The notes under the pieces are model-generated. The model was not told the origin of the DNA. It did not search any database and was given only the letters and a program-made list of their open reading frames with translations. From Fibrobacter sp. UWR4 (lineage in GTDB: Bacteria; Fibrobacterota; Fibrobacteria; Fibrobacterales; Fibrobacteraceae), in NCBI RefSeq assembly GCF_003149045.1, contig NZ_QGDU01000017.1:1-64000 (forward strand): a DNA stretch of 64,000 bases, given 5' to 3'. The position numbers and the translations under genes were made by a program. This document shows positions 16,339 to 24,449 of this stretch, in pieces. Within the stretch, counting starts at the first letter, position 1. Each line of letters opens with the position of its first letter.

Positions 16339-16372
16339 CTCTAACCCCTAGACCCTAGTCTCTAGACCCTAA
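16339..16372 (+). repeat. Heptanucleotide-repeat block before tyrS
   Basis: Five 7-nt units of a different motif (CTAACCC, CTAGACC, CTAGTCT, CTAGACC, CTAAATT) end directly at the tyrS ATG. The period matches the other blocks though the unit sequence does not. Confidence 0.65.
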
Positions 16373-16375
16373 ATT

Positions 16376-17593
16376 ATGCAATTCCGTCCTGTTAAAGAAC
16401 AGCTTGATATTTTGATGCGCGGCGTTATCGACATCGTCCCGCAGGATGAACTCGAAAAGAAACTCCAGAAGTCTTACGAAACTGGCGTTCCCCTTCGCAT
16501 TAAGATGGGCGTGGACCCCACTGCACCGGACGTTCATTTCGGCCATACCGTCGTTATGCGTAAGCTCCGCCAGTTCCAGGACCTGGGTCATACCGTGGTT
16601 CTTATCGTCGGTGACTACACCGCCCAGATTGGCGACCCCAGCGGCCGCAACAAGGCACGCCCCCGTCTCACTCACGAACAGGTTCTGGAAAACGCCAAGG
16701 AATACCAGGAACAGTTCTTCAAGGTTGTCCGTCGCGATCAGGTGGAAATCCACTACAACGGCGAATGGTTCTCCAAGCTTGACTTCAGCAAGGTCACCGA
16801 ACTCATGGGTCAGTTCACTGTAGCCCAGATGCTGGAACGCGAGGACTTCCACAACCGCTACACCGCAAATACTCCCATCAGCCTCCATGAATTCATGTAC
16901 CCCATGATGCAGGGCTACGATTCCGTCGCCATCAAGTCCGACGTGGAACTTGGCGGTACCGACCAGAAGTTCAACGTGCTTCGCGGTCGCGACCTTCAGA
17001 TTTTCGAAGGTATGGAACCCCAGATCGGTCTCTTCATGCCTATCCTCCTGGGTACCGACGGCAAGGTCAAGATGTCCAAGTCCATCGGTAACTACGTGGG
17101 CCTCAACGAAGCTCCCGACGTCATGTACCACAAGATCTACAGCCTGGCTGATAGCATCGTTGAAAACTGGTTCGAACTTTTGACCGAAATCCCCATGGAA
17201 GAAATCAAGCAGATGATGGCTGACGTGGCTTCCGGCAAGATGAACCCCAACGAAGCAAAGCATCGTCTGGCCATGGACATCGTGACCCAGTACTATGGCG
17301 CAGAAGCTGCAGAAGCTGCCGCCGCTCACGAAAAGGAAGTCCACAGCGGTAACGCTATTCCCAGCGACGCTGCAGAATGCTCTGTGGCTGCTGGTTCCTA
17401 TGGCGCTCTCGACCTCCTGGTGGAAGTGAAGGCTTTTGCCTCTAAGGGCGAAGCTCGTCGCATGGTCCAGAACGGTGGCGTAAAGATCGGCGGCGAAAAG
17501 CTGGCTGATCCCCAGGCCCAAGTTGAAATCAAGGGCAATGACCAGCTGGTCATCCAGGTGGGTAAGCGCAAGTTCTATAAGGTGAACTTCTAA
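16376..17593 (+). CDS. tyrS: Tyrosine-tRNA ligase
   Basis: A 405-residue class I aminoacyl-tRNA synthetase charging tRNA-Tyr. The HIGH motif appears as HFGH in the N-terminal region, the KMSKS motif as KMSKS (about residue 236), and an S4 RNA-binding domain occupies the last 60 residues. The length and HFGHTVV context fit the TyrZ-like branch. No ribosome-binding site is visible because a heptad repeat abuts the ATG. Confidence 0.95.
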   Translation: MQFRPVKEQLDILMRGVIDIVPQDELEKKLQKSYETGVPLRIKMGVDPTAPDVHFGHTVVMRKLRQFQDLGHTVVLIVGDYTAQIGDPSGRNKARPRLTHEQVLENAKEYQEQFFKVVRRDQVEIHYNGEWFSKLDFSKVTELMGQFTVAQMLEREDFHNRYTANTPISLHEFMYPMMQGYDSVAIKSDVELGGTDQKFNVLRGRDLQIFEGMEPQIGLFMPILLGTDGKVKMSKSIGNYVGLNEAPDVMYHKIYSLADSIVENWFELLTEIPMEEIKQMMADVASGKMNPNEAKHRLAMDIVTQYYGAEAAEAAAAHEKEVHSGNAIPSDAAECSVAAGSYGALDLLVEVKAFASKGEARRMVQNGGVKIGGEKLADPQAQVEIKGNDQLVIQVGKRKFYKVNF

Positions 17594-17624
17594 GACTTCA
17601 TCAAGGTTAGGATTGGTAAGTTCT

Positions 17625-18581
17625 ATGGCTCAGGATATTCTCATTCTCGGTTTGAACCCAGCATGGCAGCGCTTGTTCTTCCTGGACAAGTTTGAATTGG
17701 GCGAGGTCCATCGCATTTCCAAGGTCGAAGAGTATGCTTCGGGCAAGGGAATCAACTGCGGCCGCGTGCTACAGCTGTTGGGTGGTTCGCCCCTTCTGAT
17801 GCACTTCCTGGGATCCGAACATGGTTCCCGCATTTTTGACGAGCTTTCCGCCTGCGGTATTCAGCAGGCTCCTGTGTGGATCAAGGAACCGACCCGCATC
17901 TGTACCACTATCGTGAGTGCAGGCGAGTCTACGGAATTGATTGAACCGTCTCCGGTCCTTACCGAAAACGAGAATGGCGATTTTCTCCAGACTCTCAACG
18001 ACTATTGGAGTTCCACCCAGTATGTGGCCCTCTGTGGTACGTTCCCTAAGGGCTTTGCTGTAGAACAGATCAATTCCCTGGATTTTACAGGCAAGAAGGT
18101 CTTTGTGGATGCCGTGGAAAATATTGATTCCTGGCTGGAAAAGGGTGTGGAACTCCTGAAGATCAACATGAATGAATACAGCAAGATTCTGGATCGTCTT
18201 GGAATTCCTCAGGTGATGTCCAGCCCTCAGTTCTGGAAGATGTCCGCCACTGCCGTGCTGGAACGTCTGCCTATCAAGAATCTGGTGGTTACCAACGAGG
18301 ACTCTCCCGTGCGAGCTTTCCGCCTTCAGGAAGGCGCCTTCCAGGGTGTCCAGATTCAGCCCCCTACCATCCAGGTGAAGAATACCGTAGGCGCGGGCGA
18401 TTCCTTCTTTGCAGGTTGGCTTATGGCCGATAGCCAGGGTCTTTCCTTTGAAGAATGCTTGGTGAAGGCTACTGCTGTGGCTGTTGCCCGCTGTGAAACC
18501 GACCGTCCCTGGAATCTTAAGCTGGAACGCGTTGCCGAACTTGAAACCGAGCTAGCCGAAGCTGTAGAAAAGTTGGAATAA
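17625..18581 (+). CDS. PfkB-family sugar kinase (1-phosphofructokinase-like)
   Basis: A 318-residue ribokinase-fold enzyme. The PfkB signature NTVGAGDSFFAGWL, with its catalytic Asp, lies near residue 251, and an N-terminal GKGINCGR substrate motif is present. The opening ILILGLNPAWQ resembles 1-phosphofructokinase and tagatose-6-phosphate kinase, but the substrate cannot be fixed from sequence. A TTG twelve bases upstream is an alternative start. It lies 31 bases after tyrS and is followed at once by mqnB. Confidence 0.82.
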   Translation: MAQDILILGLNPAWQRLFFLDKFELGEVHRISKVEEYASGKGINCGRVLQLLGGSPLLMHFLGSEHGSRIFDELSACGIQQAPVWIKEPTRICTTIVSAGESTELIEPSPVLTENENGDFLQTLNDYWSSTQYVALCGTFPKGFAVEQINSLDFTGKKVFVDAVENIDSWLEKGVELLKINMNEYSKILDRLGIPQVMSSPQFWKMSATAVLERLPIKNLVVTNEDSPVRAFRLQEGAFQGVQIQPPTIQVKNTVGAGDSFFAGWLMADSQGLSFEECLVKATAVAVARCETDRPWNLKLERVAELETELAEAVEKLE

Positions 18582-18584
18582 TCC

Positions 18585-19271
18585 ATGGAGTTTCCTGTGC
18601 ACGAGAACTTTCCCCTGTTTGCATTTGCGACGGCTATGGAATTTTCAAAGGTGTTTCCACAGGACTCCTCCAAGGCGGAATTACACAATTCATTGATTCC
18701 CTTAAGCGGTCCTTTTCGGGGTTGCTTTGCTTGTATTCTAGGCGTGGGCATCCTGGATTTCGCAGCAGGCCTGTCCTGCTTGTTATCCGAATGTAAACAA
18801 ACTAACGTAAAAATTTCTGCTGCCATTAATGTGGGAATCTGTGGCGCCTATCCCAATCGCGGTCTGTCCTTGCTGGACGTTGTAAACGTTTCAAGCGACA
18901 GGGTCGGTGATCTCGGATGCGAAGAACGTGACGGTTCTCATGCCCTGTGGGGAAGTGCGTACACCTCCGCCAGCAGTGCTTCCGTTCCTGCGGTTCTTCA
19001 AAACACGTACGGCAAGCTCCCGCAGGTAAAAGGTGCTACCGTAAATTGCTGCACCGGCACAGAAAATACCGCTCTTGAGCGGGTCAGGAACCTCGGGTGC
19101 GACGTGGAATCCATGGAGGGAGCCGCCTGTTTCGCCGTGTGTGAAAAATTCGGGATTCCCGCCTATCAAGTCCGTGCAGTCAGTAACATCGCGTCCACTC
19201 GGGATAAGTCCCAATGGAAAATCGACGAAGCCTTGGATAGGCTTCATGAAGTTTTAGTCGATAATCTTTAA
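18585..19271 (+). CDS. mqnB: Futalosine hydrolase
   Basis: A 228-residue nucleoside-phosphorylase-fold enzyme predicted to remove the purine base from futalosine or aminofutalosine in menaquinone synthesis. The segment VESMEGAACFAVC carries the conserved ME-GA ribose/base-binding motif. Assignment rests on this fold plus the neighbouring mqnD. It starts three bases after the kinase gene with no Shine-Dalgarno site, so it is likely translationally coupled. Confidence 0.85.
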   Translation: MEFPVHENFPLFAFATAMEFSKVFPQDSSKAELHNSLIPLSGPFRGCFACILGVGILDFAAGLSCLLSECKQTNVKISAAINVGICGAYPNRGLSLLDVVNVSSDRVGDLGCEERDGSHALWGSAYTSASSASVPAVLQNTYGKLPQVKGATVNCCTGTENTALERVRNLGCDVESMEGAACFAVCEKFGIPAYQVRAVSNIASTRDKSQWKIDEALDRLHEVLVDNL

Positions 19272-19301
19272 AACAATCGTTTCTTTAGCCTTGAGGTTAA
19301 C

Positions 19302-20120
19302 ATGCGTCTATCTCTAGGAATATCAACTTGCCCTAATGATACATTCATCTATGAAGCCCTCATTAAGGGACTGGAAAATTCACCTTTTGACTGGGACGTC
19401 CATTTCGCCGATGTCCAGACCTTGAACGAAATGGTTCGCAGGGGAGAGTTGGATGTGGCGAAAGTCAGTGCCCAGGTCTATCCAAAAGTTGAGTCGGAAT
19501 ACAAGTGCCTGGGATGCGGAGGCGCGATTGGCTACGGATGTGGTCCTCTATTCCTTTCCGCTGTGTCGGAAAAATACGACCCGACGTTGCCTGTGGTCCT
19601 ACCGGGAGCGGAAACTACAGCCGCCTTGTTGTTTCGCTTCTGGCATTCCAGAACCCAGTCGGCGTCCAAGGAAATTGAACCTGTGGCAAAACTTAATGTA
19701 AAGTTCGCCCTGTTCGACCAGGTATATCGTTCTCTCCTGTCTGGGGAGGACTCTCAAGGCGTCGTAATCCATGAACACCGTTTTACCTGGAAACGGGACG
19801 GACTCCATCTGCTTCAGGATCTGGGGGCCTTCTGGGAACAGGAAACGGGTACGCCGATTCCGCTTGGAATTGCTGTCGCCCGTAAGAGCCTGGGGGAGGA
19901 AACCATCGCCCTGGTGGAAAGTGAAATCCGAAAAAGTCTAGCGGATGCGCGAGGCCGCAAGGATCCTGTAACGCCTTTTATAGACGAAAAAGCTCAAATT
20001 TCCAGTCGTGAGGTCATGGTTTCTCACATAAATATGTTTGTCAATGATTTCTCCGAAAACGTGGGGGACCGGGGGTGGGCTGCCCTGGAAAACTTATGGC
20101 GGTTGGTTAGGTGTGCATAA
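19302..20120 (+). CDS. mqnD: 1,4-dihydroxy-6-naphthoate synthase
   Basis: A 272-residue periplasmic-binding-protein-fold enzyme converting cyclic dehypoxanthine futalosine to 1,4-dihydroxy-6-naphthoate. The N-terminal STCPNDTFIYEAL is the MqnD signature, and GYGCGPLFLS and TTAALLF follow. It is 30 bases after mqnB. The upstream genes mqnA, mqnC and mqnE are not in the window, while later prenylation and methylation genes are at 44-46 kb. Confidence 0.9.
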   Translation: MRLSLGISTCPNDTFIYEALIKGLENSPFDWDVHFADVQTLNEMVRRGELDVAKVSAQVYPKVESEYKCLGCGGAIGYGCGPLFLSAVSEKYDPTLPVVLPGAETTAALLFRFWHSRTQSASKEIEPVAKLNVKFALFDQVYRSLLSGEDSQGVVIHEHRFTWKRDGLHLLQDLGAFWEQETGTPIPLGIAVARKSLGEETIALVESEIRKSLADARGRKDPVTPFIDEKAQISSREVMVSHINMFVNDFSENVGDRGWAALENLWRLVRCA

Positions 20121-20243
20121 TTTGTTGAATGACAAGAATTTATTGCGATTTTTTTAAAAACTTGCGTAAATTTTAAAAAACAGCGGAATTTTGACGAAAA
20201 CTTTATTTATTTTCCATTTTGCATCTTATTTTGGAGATTTCAT

Positions 20244-20444
20244 ATGAGTTTAGTGAATGATCTCGAACAGGAAGTTGAAAACTTCAAGCGTGAGTATGAA
20301 AAGTTCGAACGCGGTAATAAGTCCGCCGGAACCCGTGCTCGTAAGGTCCTGCAGGACATCAAGAAGACCTGCCAGGAGATTCGTGTGTCTATTCAAGGAG
20401 TGAAGAAGGAAGAGGGTAAGTCCGGTCCTGAGGCCGAGGACTAA
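20244..20444 (+). CDS. Histone H1-like (Hc1-type) DNA-binding protein
   Basis: A 66-residue, highly charged, mostly helical protein. The central NKSAGTRARKVLQDIKK matches the core of bacterial Hc1/histone-H1-like proteins; an acidic tail EGKSGPEAED follows. It probably binds DNA as a nucleoid protein, although the net charge is less basic than in chlamydial Hc1. TTGGAG precedes the ATG. An A/T-rich gap of 123 bases upstream has no convincing promoter. Confidence 0.75.
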   Translation: MSLVNDLEQEVENFKREYEKFERGNKSAGTRARKVLQDIKKTCQEIRVSIQGVKKEEGKSGPEAED

Positions 20445-20452
20445 CCTGAAAA

Positions 20453-20473
20453 GCCTGTAAAACAGGCCTGTTT
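20453..20473 (+). terminator. Short terminator after the H1-like gene
   Basis: GCCTGT (20453-20458) pairs with ACAGGC (20462-20467) around AAA, followed by CTGTTTT. The stem is short. Confidence 0.55.
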
Positions 20474-20517
20474 TCACCGATTTTCACCTAAAATTTGCCA
20501 AATTTTGCGAAAATCGT

Positions 20518-20546
20518 TTGACTAAAGGCCGTTTTGAAGGTATATT
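20518..20546 (+). promoter_or_regulatory. Promoter of the OmpA/TPR operon
   Basis: TTGACT (20518-20523), 17 nt, and TATATT (20541-20546). The roughly 79-nt leader contains a 7-bp hairpin (20563-20569 with 20576-20582). Confidence 0.78.
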
Positions 20547-20631
20547 CCCATTTGGAATTTACGTTTGCCTCTACGGGCAAACTGTAAGCGTATGAATTTT
20601 AAGTGTTCTATGATTGGAGAAACGTAGCAGT

Positions 20632-22149
20632 ATGACCCTAAAGAAACTGGTCTTAATCACGGCCGGGGCAATGCTTCTTACCGGAACCGCCATGGCAAAG
20701 AATATCAATGTGCCTGGTGATTACAGCAAGATTGCAGATGCTCTCGGTAATGCTGACGCTGGCGATACTATTTTCGTTAAGCGCGGTACCTATAACGAAA
20801 ACATCACCTTGATCATGGGTGTTGTGCTCAGAGGCGAAGAACCGACCTCTACCATCATTGATGGTGGCCGTCGCGGTCCTACCGTCATGGGTACTTCGGG
20901 CGCAGAAATGTCCCACTTTACCATTAGAAACGGTCTCGAAGGTATTCTCTGCGAAAACGCAGCTCCTTACATTCATGACTGCTATGTGCTGGACAACCAT
21001 GCAACTGGTGTCGGCGCATTCATTTCTCTTCCGCATCTTCGTAACAACGTCGTCTATGGCAACCGCTGGTCCGGCATTCTTGCCTGGGGCGCTAAGTCTC
21101 TCGACGCTTATATCGAACAGAACGTTGTACTCCGCAATGGCTATTCCGGCCTTGCACTGAAGGGACCGACCAACGTGGTCGCCCGTAACAACATCTTCAT
21201 GGAAAACCACTACTACGGTGTGTTTGCTGACCCGGCTGCCGGTCAGACGAAGGTGGAATACAACAACATCTACAAGAACTATTATCCGTTCAACCAGTTC
21301 ATCAAGGTGAACCGTACGAACGTTTCCCTCGATCCGAAATTCAAGAACGCCTCTCTCTCCAAGCCGGACTTCTTCTGCCAGTCCACCTCTCCGATGCTCA
21401 AGCGCGGTAAGGGTAAGCTGGACATTGGTCTGACTACCGCAGGTCTGGTTAAGGAAGAAGAAGCTGTTGAAGAAACCCGTAATCCGGATACCGATGGCGA
21501 TGGCCTTTGCGATCCTTGGGTTTCCGAAGAAGGCGTCTCCGATAAGTACGCTTCCGTTTGCACCGGCCTCGACAACTGCCCCGAAGAAGCTGAAGACTTC
21601 GACGGCTTCCAGGATGACGATGGCTGCCCGGATCCGGACAATGACCGTGACGGTCTTTGCGATCCTTGGGTAGAAGCTAAGGGCATGCTCTCTAACTTCG
21701 CTCACATTTGTAAGGGTGTTGACCTCTGCCCCGAACAGGCAGAATCCCTGAATGACTACAAGGACGACGATGGTTGCCCGGATGAAGTTCCGCAGCCGCC
21801 TAAGAAGGTCTTCGTTCTTGAAGGTGTGAACTTTGAATCTGGTAAGGCAACCATTACTCCGGACTCCTACATCTCCCTGATGAAGGTGGTGGACATCATG
21901 GAAACCTTCACCGAAGCTACCTTCCAGATTGTCGGTCACACCGATAACGTTGGTAACAAGGATAAGAACAAGCAGCTTTCCGCAGACCGCGCTGCAGCCG
22001 TTAAGAACTTCCTCGTTGAGAAGGGCATTAACGAAAGCCGTATGGTAACTGATGGTATGGGTGACACTAAGCCGGTCGCCTCCAACAAGACCCCGGAAGG
22101 TCGTGCTCAGAACCGTCGTATTGAGTTTATCCGTACGGATATCAATTAA
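20632..22149 (+). CDS. OmpA-family protein with beta-helix and calcium-type repeats
   Basis: A 505-residue exported protein. After a signal peptide (to about residue 22), a right-handed parallel beta-helix (NosD/DUF1565-like, about 25-270) is followed by two Asp-rich thrombospondin-3-like repeats (DTDGDGLCDPW, DNDRDGLCDPW, each ending in a CP element; about 290-385) and a C-terminal OmpA domain (about 395-503) with GHTDNVGNKDKN and LSADRAAAV. The OmpA domain should bind peptidoglycan, while the helix may bind carbohydrate or protein. It is first in an operon with two TPR proteins. The ATG at 20632 is preferred over a TTG at 20614. Confidence 0.88.
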   Translation: MTLKKLVLITAGAMLLTGTAMAKNINVPGDYSKIADALGNADAGDTIFVKRGTYNENITLIMGVVLRGEEPTSTIIDGGRRGPTVMGTSGAEMSHFTIRNGLEGILCENAAPYIHDCYVLDNHATGVGAFISLPHLRNNVVYGNRWSGILAWGAKSLDAYIEQNVVLRNGYSGLALKGPTNVVARNNIFMENHYYGVFADPAAGQTKVEYNNIYKNYYPFNQFIKVNRTNVSLDPKFKNASLSKPDFFCQSTSPMLKRGKGKLDIGLTTAGLVKEEEAVEETRNPDTDGDGLCDPWVSEEGVSDKYASVCTGLDNCPEEAEDFDGFQDDDGCPDPDNDRDGLCDPWVEAKGMLSNFAHICKGVDLCPEQAESLNDYKDDDGCPDEVPQPPKKVFVLEGVNFESGKATITPDSYISLMKVVDIMETFTEATFQIVGHTDNVGNKDKNKQLSADRAAAVKNFLVEKGINESRMVTDGMGDTKPVASNKTPEGRAQNRRIEFIRTDIN

Positions 22150-22160
22150 AGGAGTAGGTG

Positions 22161-24404
22161 ATGCGTTCAAGTTTTCTTAAAACAGCAGCAGTCTTCGGAC
22201 TCTCCGTAGCCAGCACCTCTTTGTTTGCAGATGCCATTTATTCTCCCCATAAGTACCAGCAGAATGACTGGTTCGCAGAATTCGGTGGCAACACCTCCAT
22301 GTATGTGAACCCGGCTTCTATCGCAGAAACCGAACAGCTGGAATTTAGCGCAGCATTCTTTAGCTCCATTAGCGGTGAAGCAAGCCAGGAATACGTGAGC
22401 TTGACTTACCCCATGGACTACAAGCATACTTTGGGCTTCTCTTTCTTCGAAAACGGTGCCGGCATTGATGACGGTCCGGATTACGGTGAATATGCCTTCA
22501 TGCTTGGTTATGCTTACAACCTGATGCAGTGCGTCTCCCTGGGTGTGGACCTCTCCGTCCTCTACATCAACCAGTTCGACGCTGTGAAGCAGGTTACTCT
22601 CGGTGCTGACGTAGGCCTTAGCTGGAATCCGCTGGCATCCTCCAAGTACGGTTACCTCTTGGTTGGCGTTGCTCTCCAGAACATCGCTCAGCCGGCTATC
22701 GCTACTGATCCTGATGCAAGTGCATTCGTTGTTCCGGGCTTCTTCGGTGGTGCCCGCGATGACGCTTACAACATTCCTGCAAACCTGAACCTGTCTTTCT
22801 TCTATCGTGGCTTCAACCGCGCTCTCGAAGTTAAGGCTGAAATCTCCCTCATCGACGTGTTCCACGCCGAAGAAGAAGGTGGTGATGGTCTGAGCCCGGA
22901 AATGAGTTTCACTTTGACTTACTACCTGTCTCCGCATCTTGGTGTTCGCGCTCGCTTCACCAAGGAAGGTTACCCGGTAGTTGGTGCTACTGTTAACGTT
23001 AAGGATGTTTCCATCTTCCGTTACCTGGCACTGGACCTCGAAATGTCTCACGATGACCTCTATGCCAAGAAGAACCGTGGTTTCATCTGGGCCGTGAAGA
23101 TTACTTCCCGCTTCGGTGACACCCGTGAAGAAAAGATTGGTGAAGAACGTTATCGCCGTTTGAAGATTGAACCTGAAAACGACTACCGTGCAGCAATGCG
23201 TCTCTACTTGAACCGTCAGTTCCTCGAAGCAGCTTATGCTTTCGGTAAGGTTCAGACCAAGTACCCCGCATTCCACCTTGTCGACCAGGCTGCCTTCTAT
23301 AAGGCAAAGTCCTTCGAAAACCTCCGTATGCACAAGGCTGCAAAGTCCGTGTACGAAGATGCTATCAAGCGCTATCCCCAGAGTGACCAGCGTGCTAAGT
23401 ACCACTTCCAGTTGATGAACATCGACTATAAGGAAGGCAAGTACACTGACGCTATGTCCAAGTACCAGGGTATTGCCCAGAAGTTTGGTGAAAGCGACGT
23501 TAAGGCTGACGCTGACTACGTTGCAGGTCAGATCAAGTTCGAACAGGGCCTCTATCAGGAAGCTGTTGACCTGCTGGCTGCAATTCTCCCGGGTAACGCA
23601 AACTACTTCTATGCTCGCTATACCATGGGTATCGCTTACAGCCGTCTCGGCAAGTTCGACGAAGCTGAAAACTGCTTCCGCGACATTACCGAACAGCCCT
23701 ACTCCAACCAGTCTGAAAGCGACCTGCAGGACGCTGCTCGCGTGAAGCTGGGTCACCTCTTCTTCTCTGGCGAAAAGCCGGATATTCCGGCCGCAGTAGA
23801 AATGTACCATCAGGTGCAGCCTTCTTCTCCGGTGTACGACGAAGCAGTGCTCGGTATTGCATGGTCCTTCCTGAAGGTGAACAAGCCGGACGAAGCAATG
23901 AAGCCCGCTCAGCTGATCATCAACAAGTATCCGGATTCCTTCCTGGTTTCTGAAGCTTACCTCGTGATCGGTTACTGCCACTTCATGAAGAAGAATTACA
24001 AGAATGCTGTTGAAGCCCTTGAACAGGCTGAAAAGCGTACCGAACAGCCGGTTGTATCTGTGGCTGCTCGTGACTCCGCTCGCCAGGCATTCGATGCAAT
24101 GCAGGACGAATTTGATTCTGTCCAGGTTAAGGCTCTTGACCTCGCTCGTCAGCTCCCCACTCCTCGTGTGCAGAGCAAGCGCGATGCTTTGAAGCCTTCC
24201 TTCGATAAGGCTAACGCAGCTATTGAAGATTATGCAGCCTTCAGCCAGAAGGCCATCCAGAGTGACCGCTTCGAATCCAACCGTAAGCGTATCTTGGATG
24301 ACGCAGGCTTTACCTTGGCAACTGCAAAGACCAAGATGGGCCAGGGCGCTGGTGTTTCTCAGGAAGCTCAGCAGCAACTCGACGAACTGGAGGACCTGGA
24401 GTAA
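22161..24404 (+). CDS. Outer-membrane beta-barrel fused to TPR repeats
   Basis: A 747-residue exported protein whose first half (about 20-315) looks like a PorV/PorQ-type outer-membrane barrel (NTSMYVNPASIA, GFSFFENGAGID, many Gly/aromatic strands). The second half (about 330-650) is a TPR superhelix with units such as YPQSDQRAKYHFQLM, and a helical tail ends in Gln/Glu-rich sequence. A barrel-TPR fusion of this kind would anchor a periplasmic scaffold to the outer membrane. AAAGGAG seven bases before the ATG at 22161 sets the start. It lies 11 bases after the OmpA gene. Confidence 0.8.
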   Translation: MRSSFLKTAAVFGLSVASTSLFADAIYSPHKYQQNDWFAEFGGNTSMYVNPASIAETEQLEFSAAFFSSISGEASQEYVSLTYPMDYKHTLGFSFFENGAGIDDGPDYGEYAFMLGYAYNLMQCVSLGVDLSVLYINQFDAVKQVTLGADVGLSWNPLASSKYGYLLVGVALQNIAQPAIATDPDASAFVVPGFFGGARDDAYNIPANLNLSFFYRGFNRALEVKAEISLIDVFHAEEEGGDGLSPEMSFTLTYYLSPHLGVRARFTKEGYPVVGATVNVKDVSIFRYLALDLEMSHDDLYAKKNRGFIWAVKITSRFGDTREEKIGEERYRRLKIEPENDYRAAMRLYLNRQFLEAAYAFGKVQTKYPAFHLVDQAAFYKAKSFENLRMHKAAKSVYEDAIKRYPQSDQRAKYHFQLMNIDYKEGKYTDAMSKYQGIAQKFGESDVKADADYVAGQIKFEQGLYQEAVDLLAAILPGNANYFYARYTMGIAYSRLGKFDEAENCFRDITEQPYSNQSESDLQDAARVKLGHLFFSGEKPDIPAAVEMYHQVQPSSPVYDEAVLGIAWSFLKVNKPDEAMKPAQLIINKYPDSFLVSEAYLVIGYCHFMKKNYKNAVEALEQAEKRTEQPVVSVAARDSARQAFDAMQDEFDSVQVKALDLARQLPTPRVQSKRDALKPSFDKANAAIEDYAAFSQKAIQSDRFESNRKRILDDAGFTLATAKTKMGQGAGVSQEAQQQLDELEDLE

Positions 24405-24449
24405 TCCGGGTTCGTCCCTTTTTTATGATTTCATAGGTGGATAGAGTAC

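Noticed and set aside
16222-16375. T-box or riboswitch upstream of tyrS
   Set aside because: No T-box sequence, specifier loop or antiterminator is visible; the gap holds the divergent OMP leader and a heptad repeat.
22167-24377. Long minus-strand frame antisense to the barrel-TPR gene
   Set aside because: Low-complexity, Val/His/Cys-rich translation with no domain; a codon-bias shadow.
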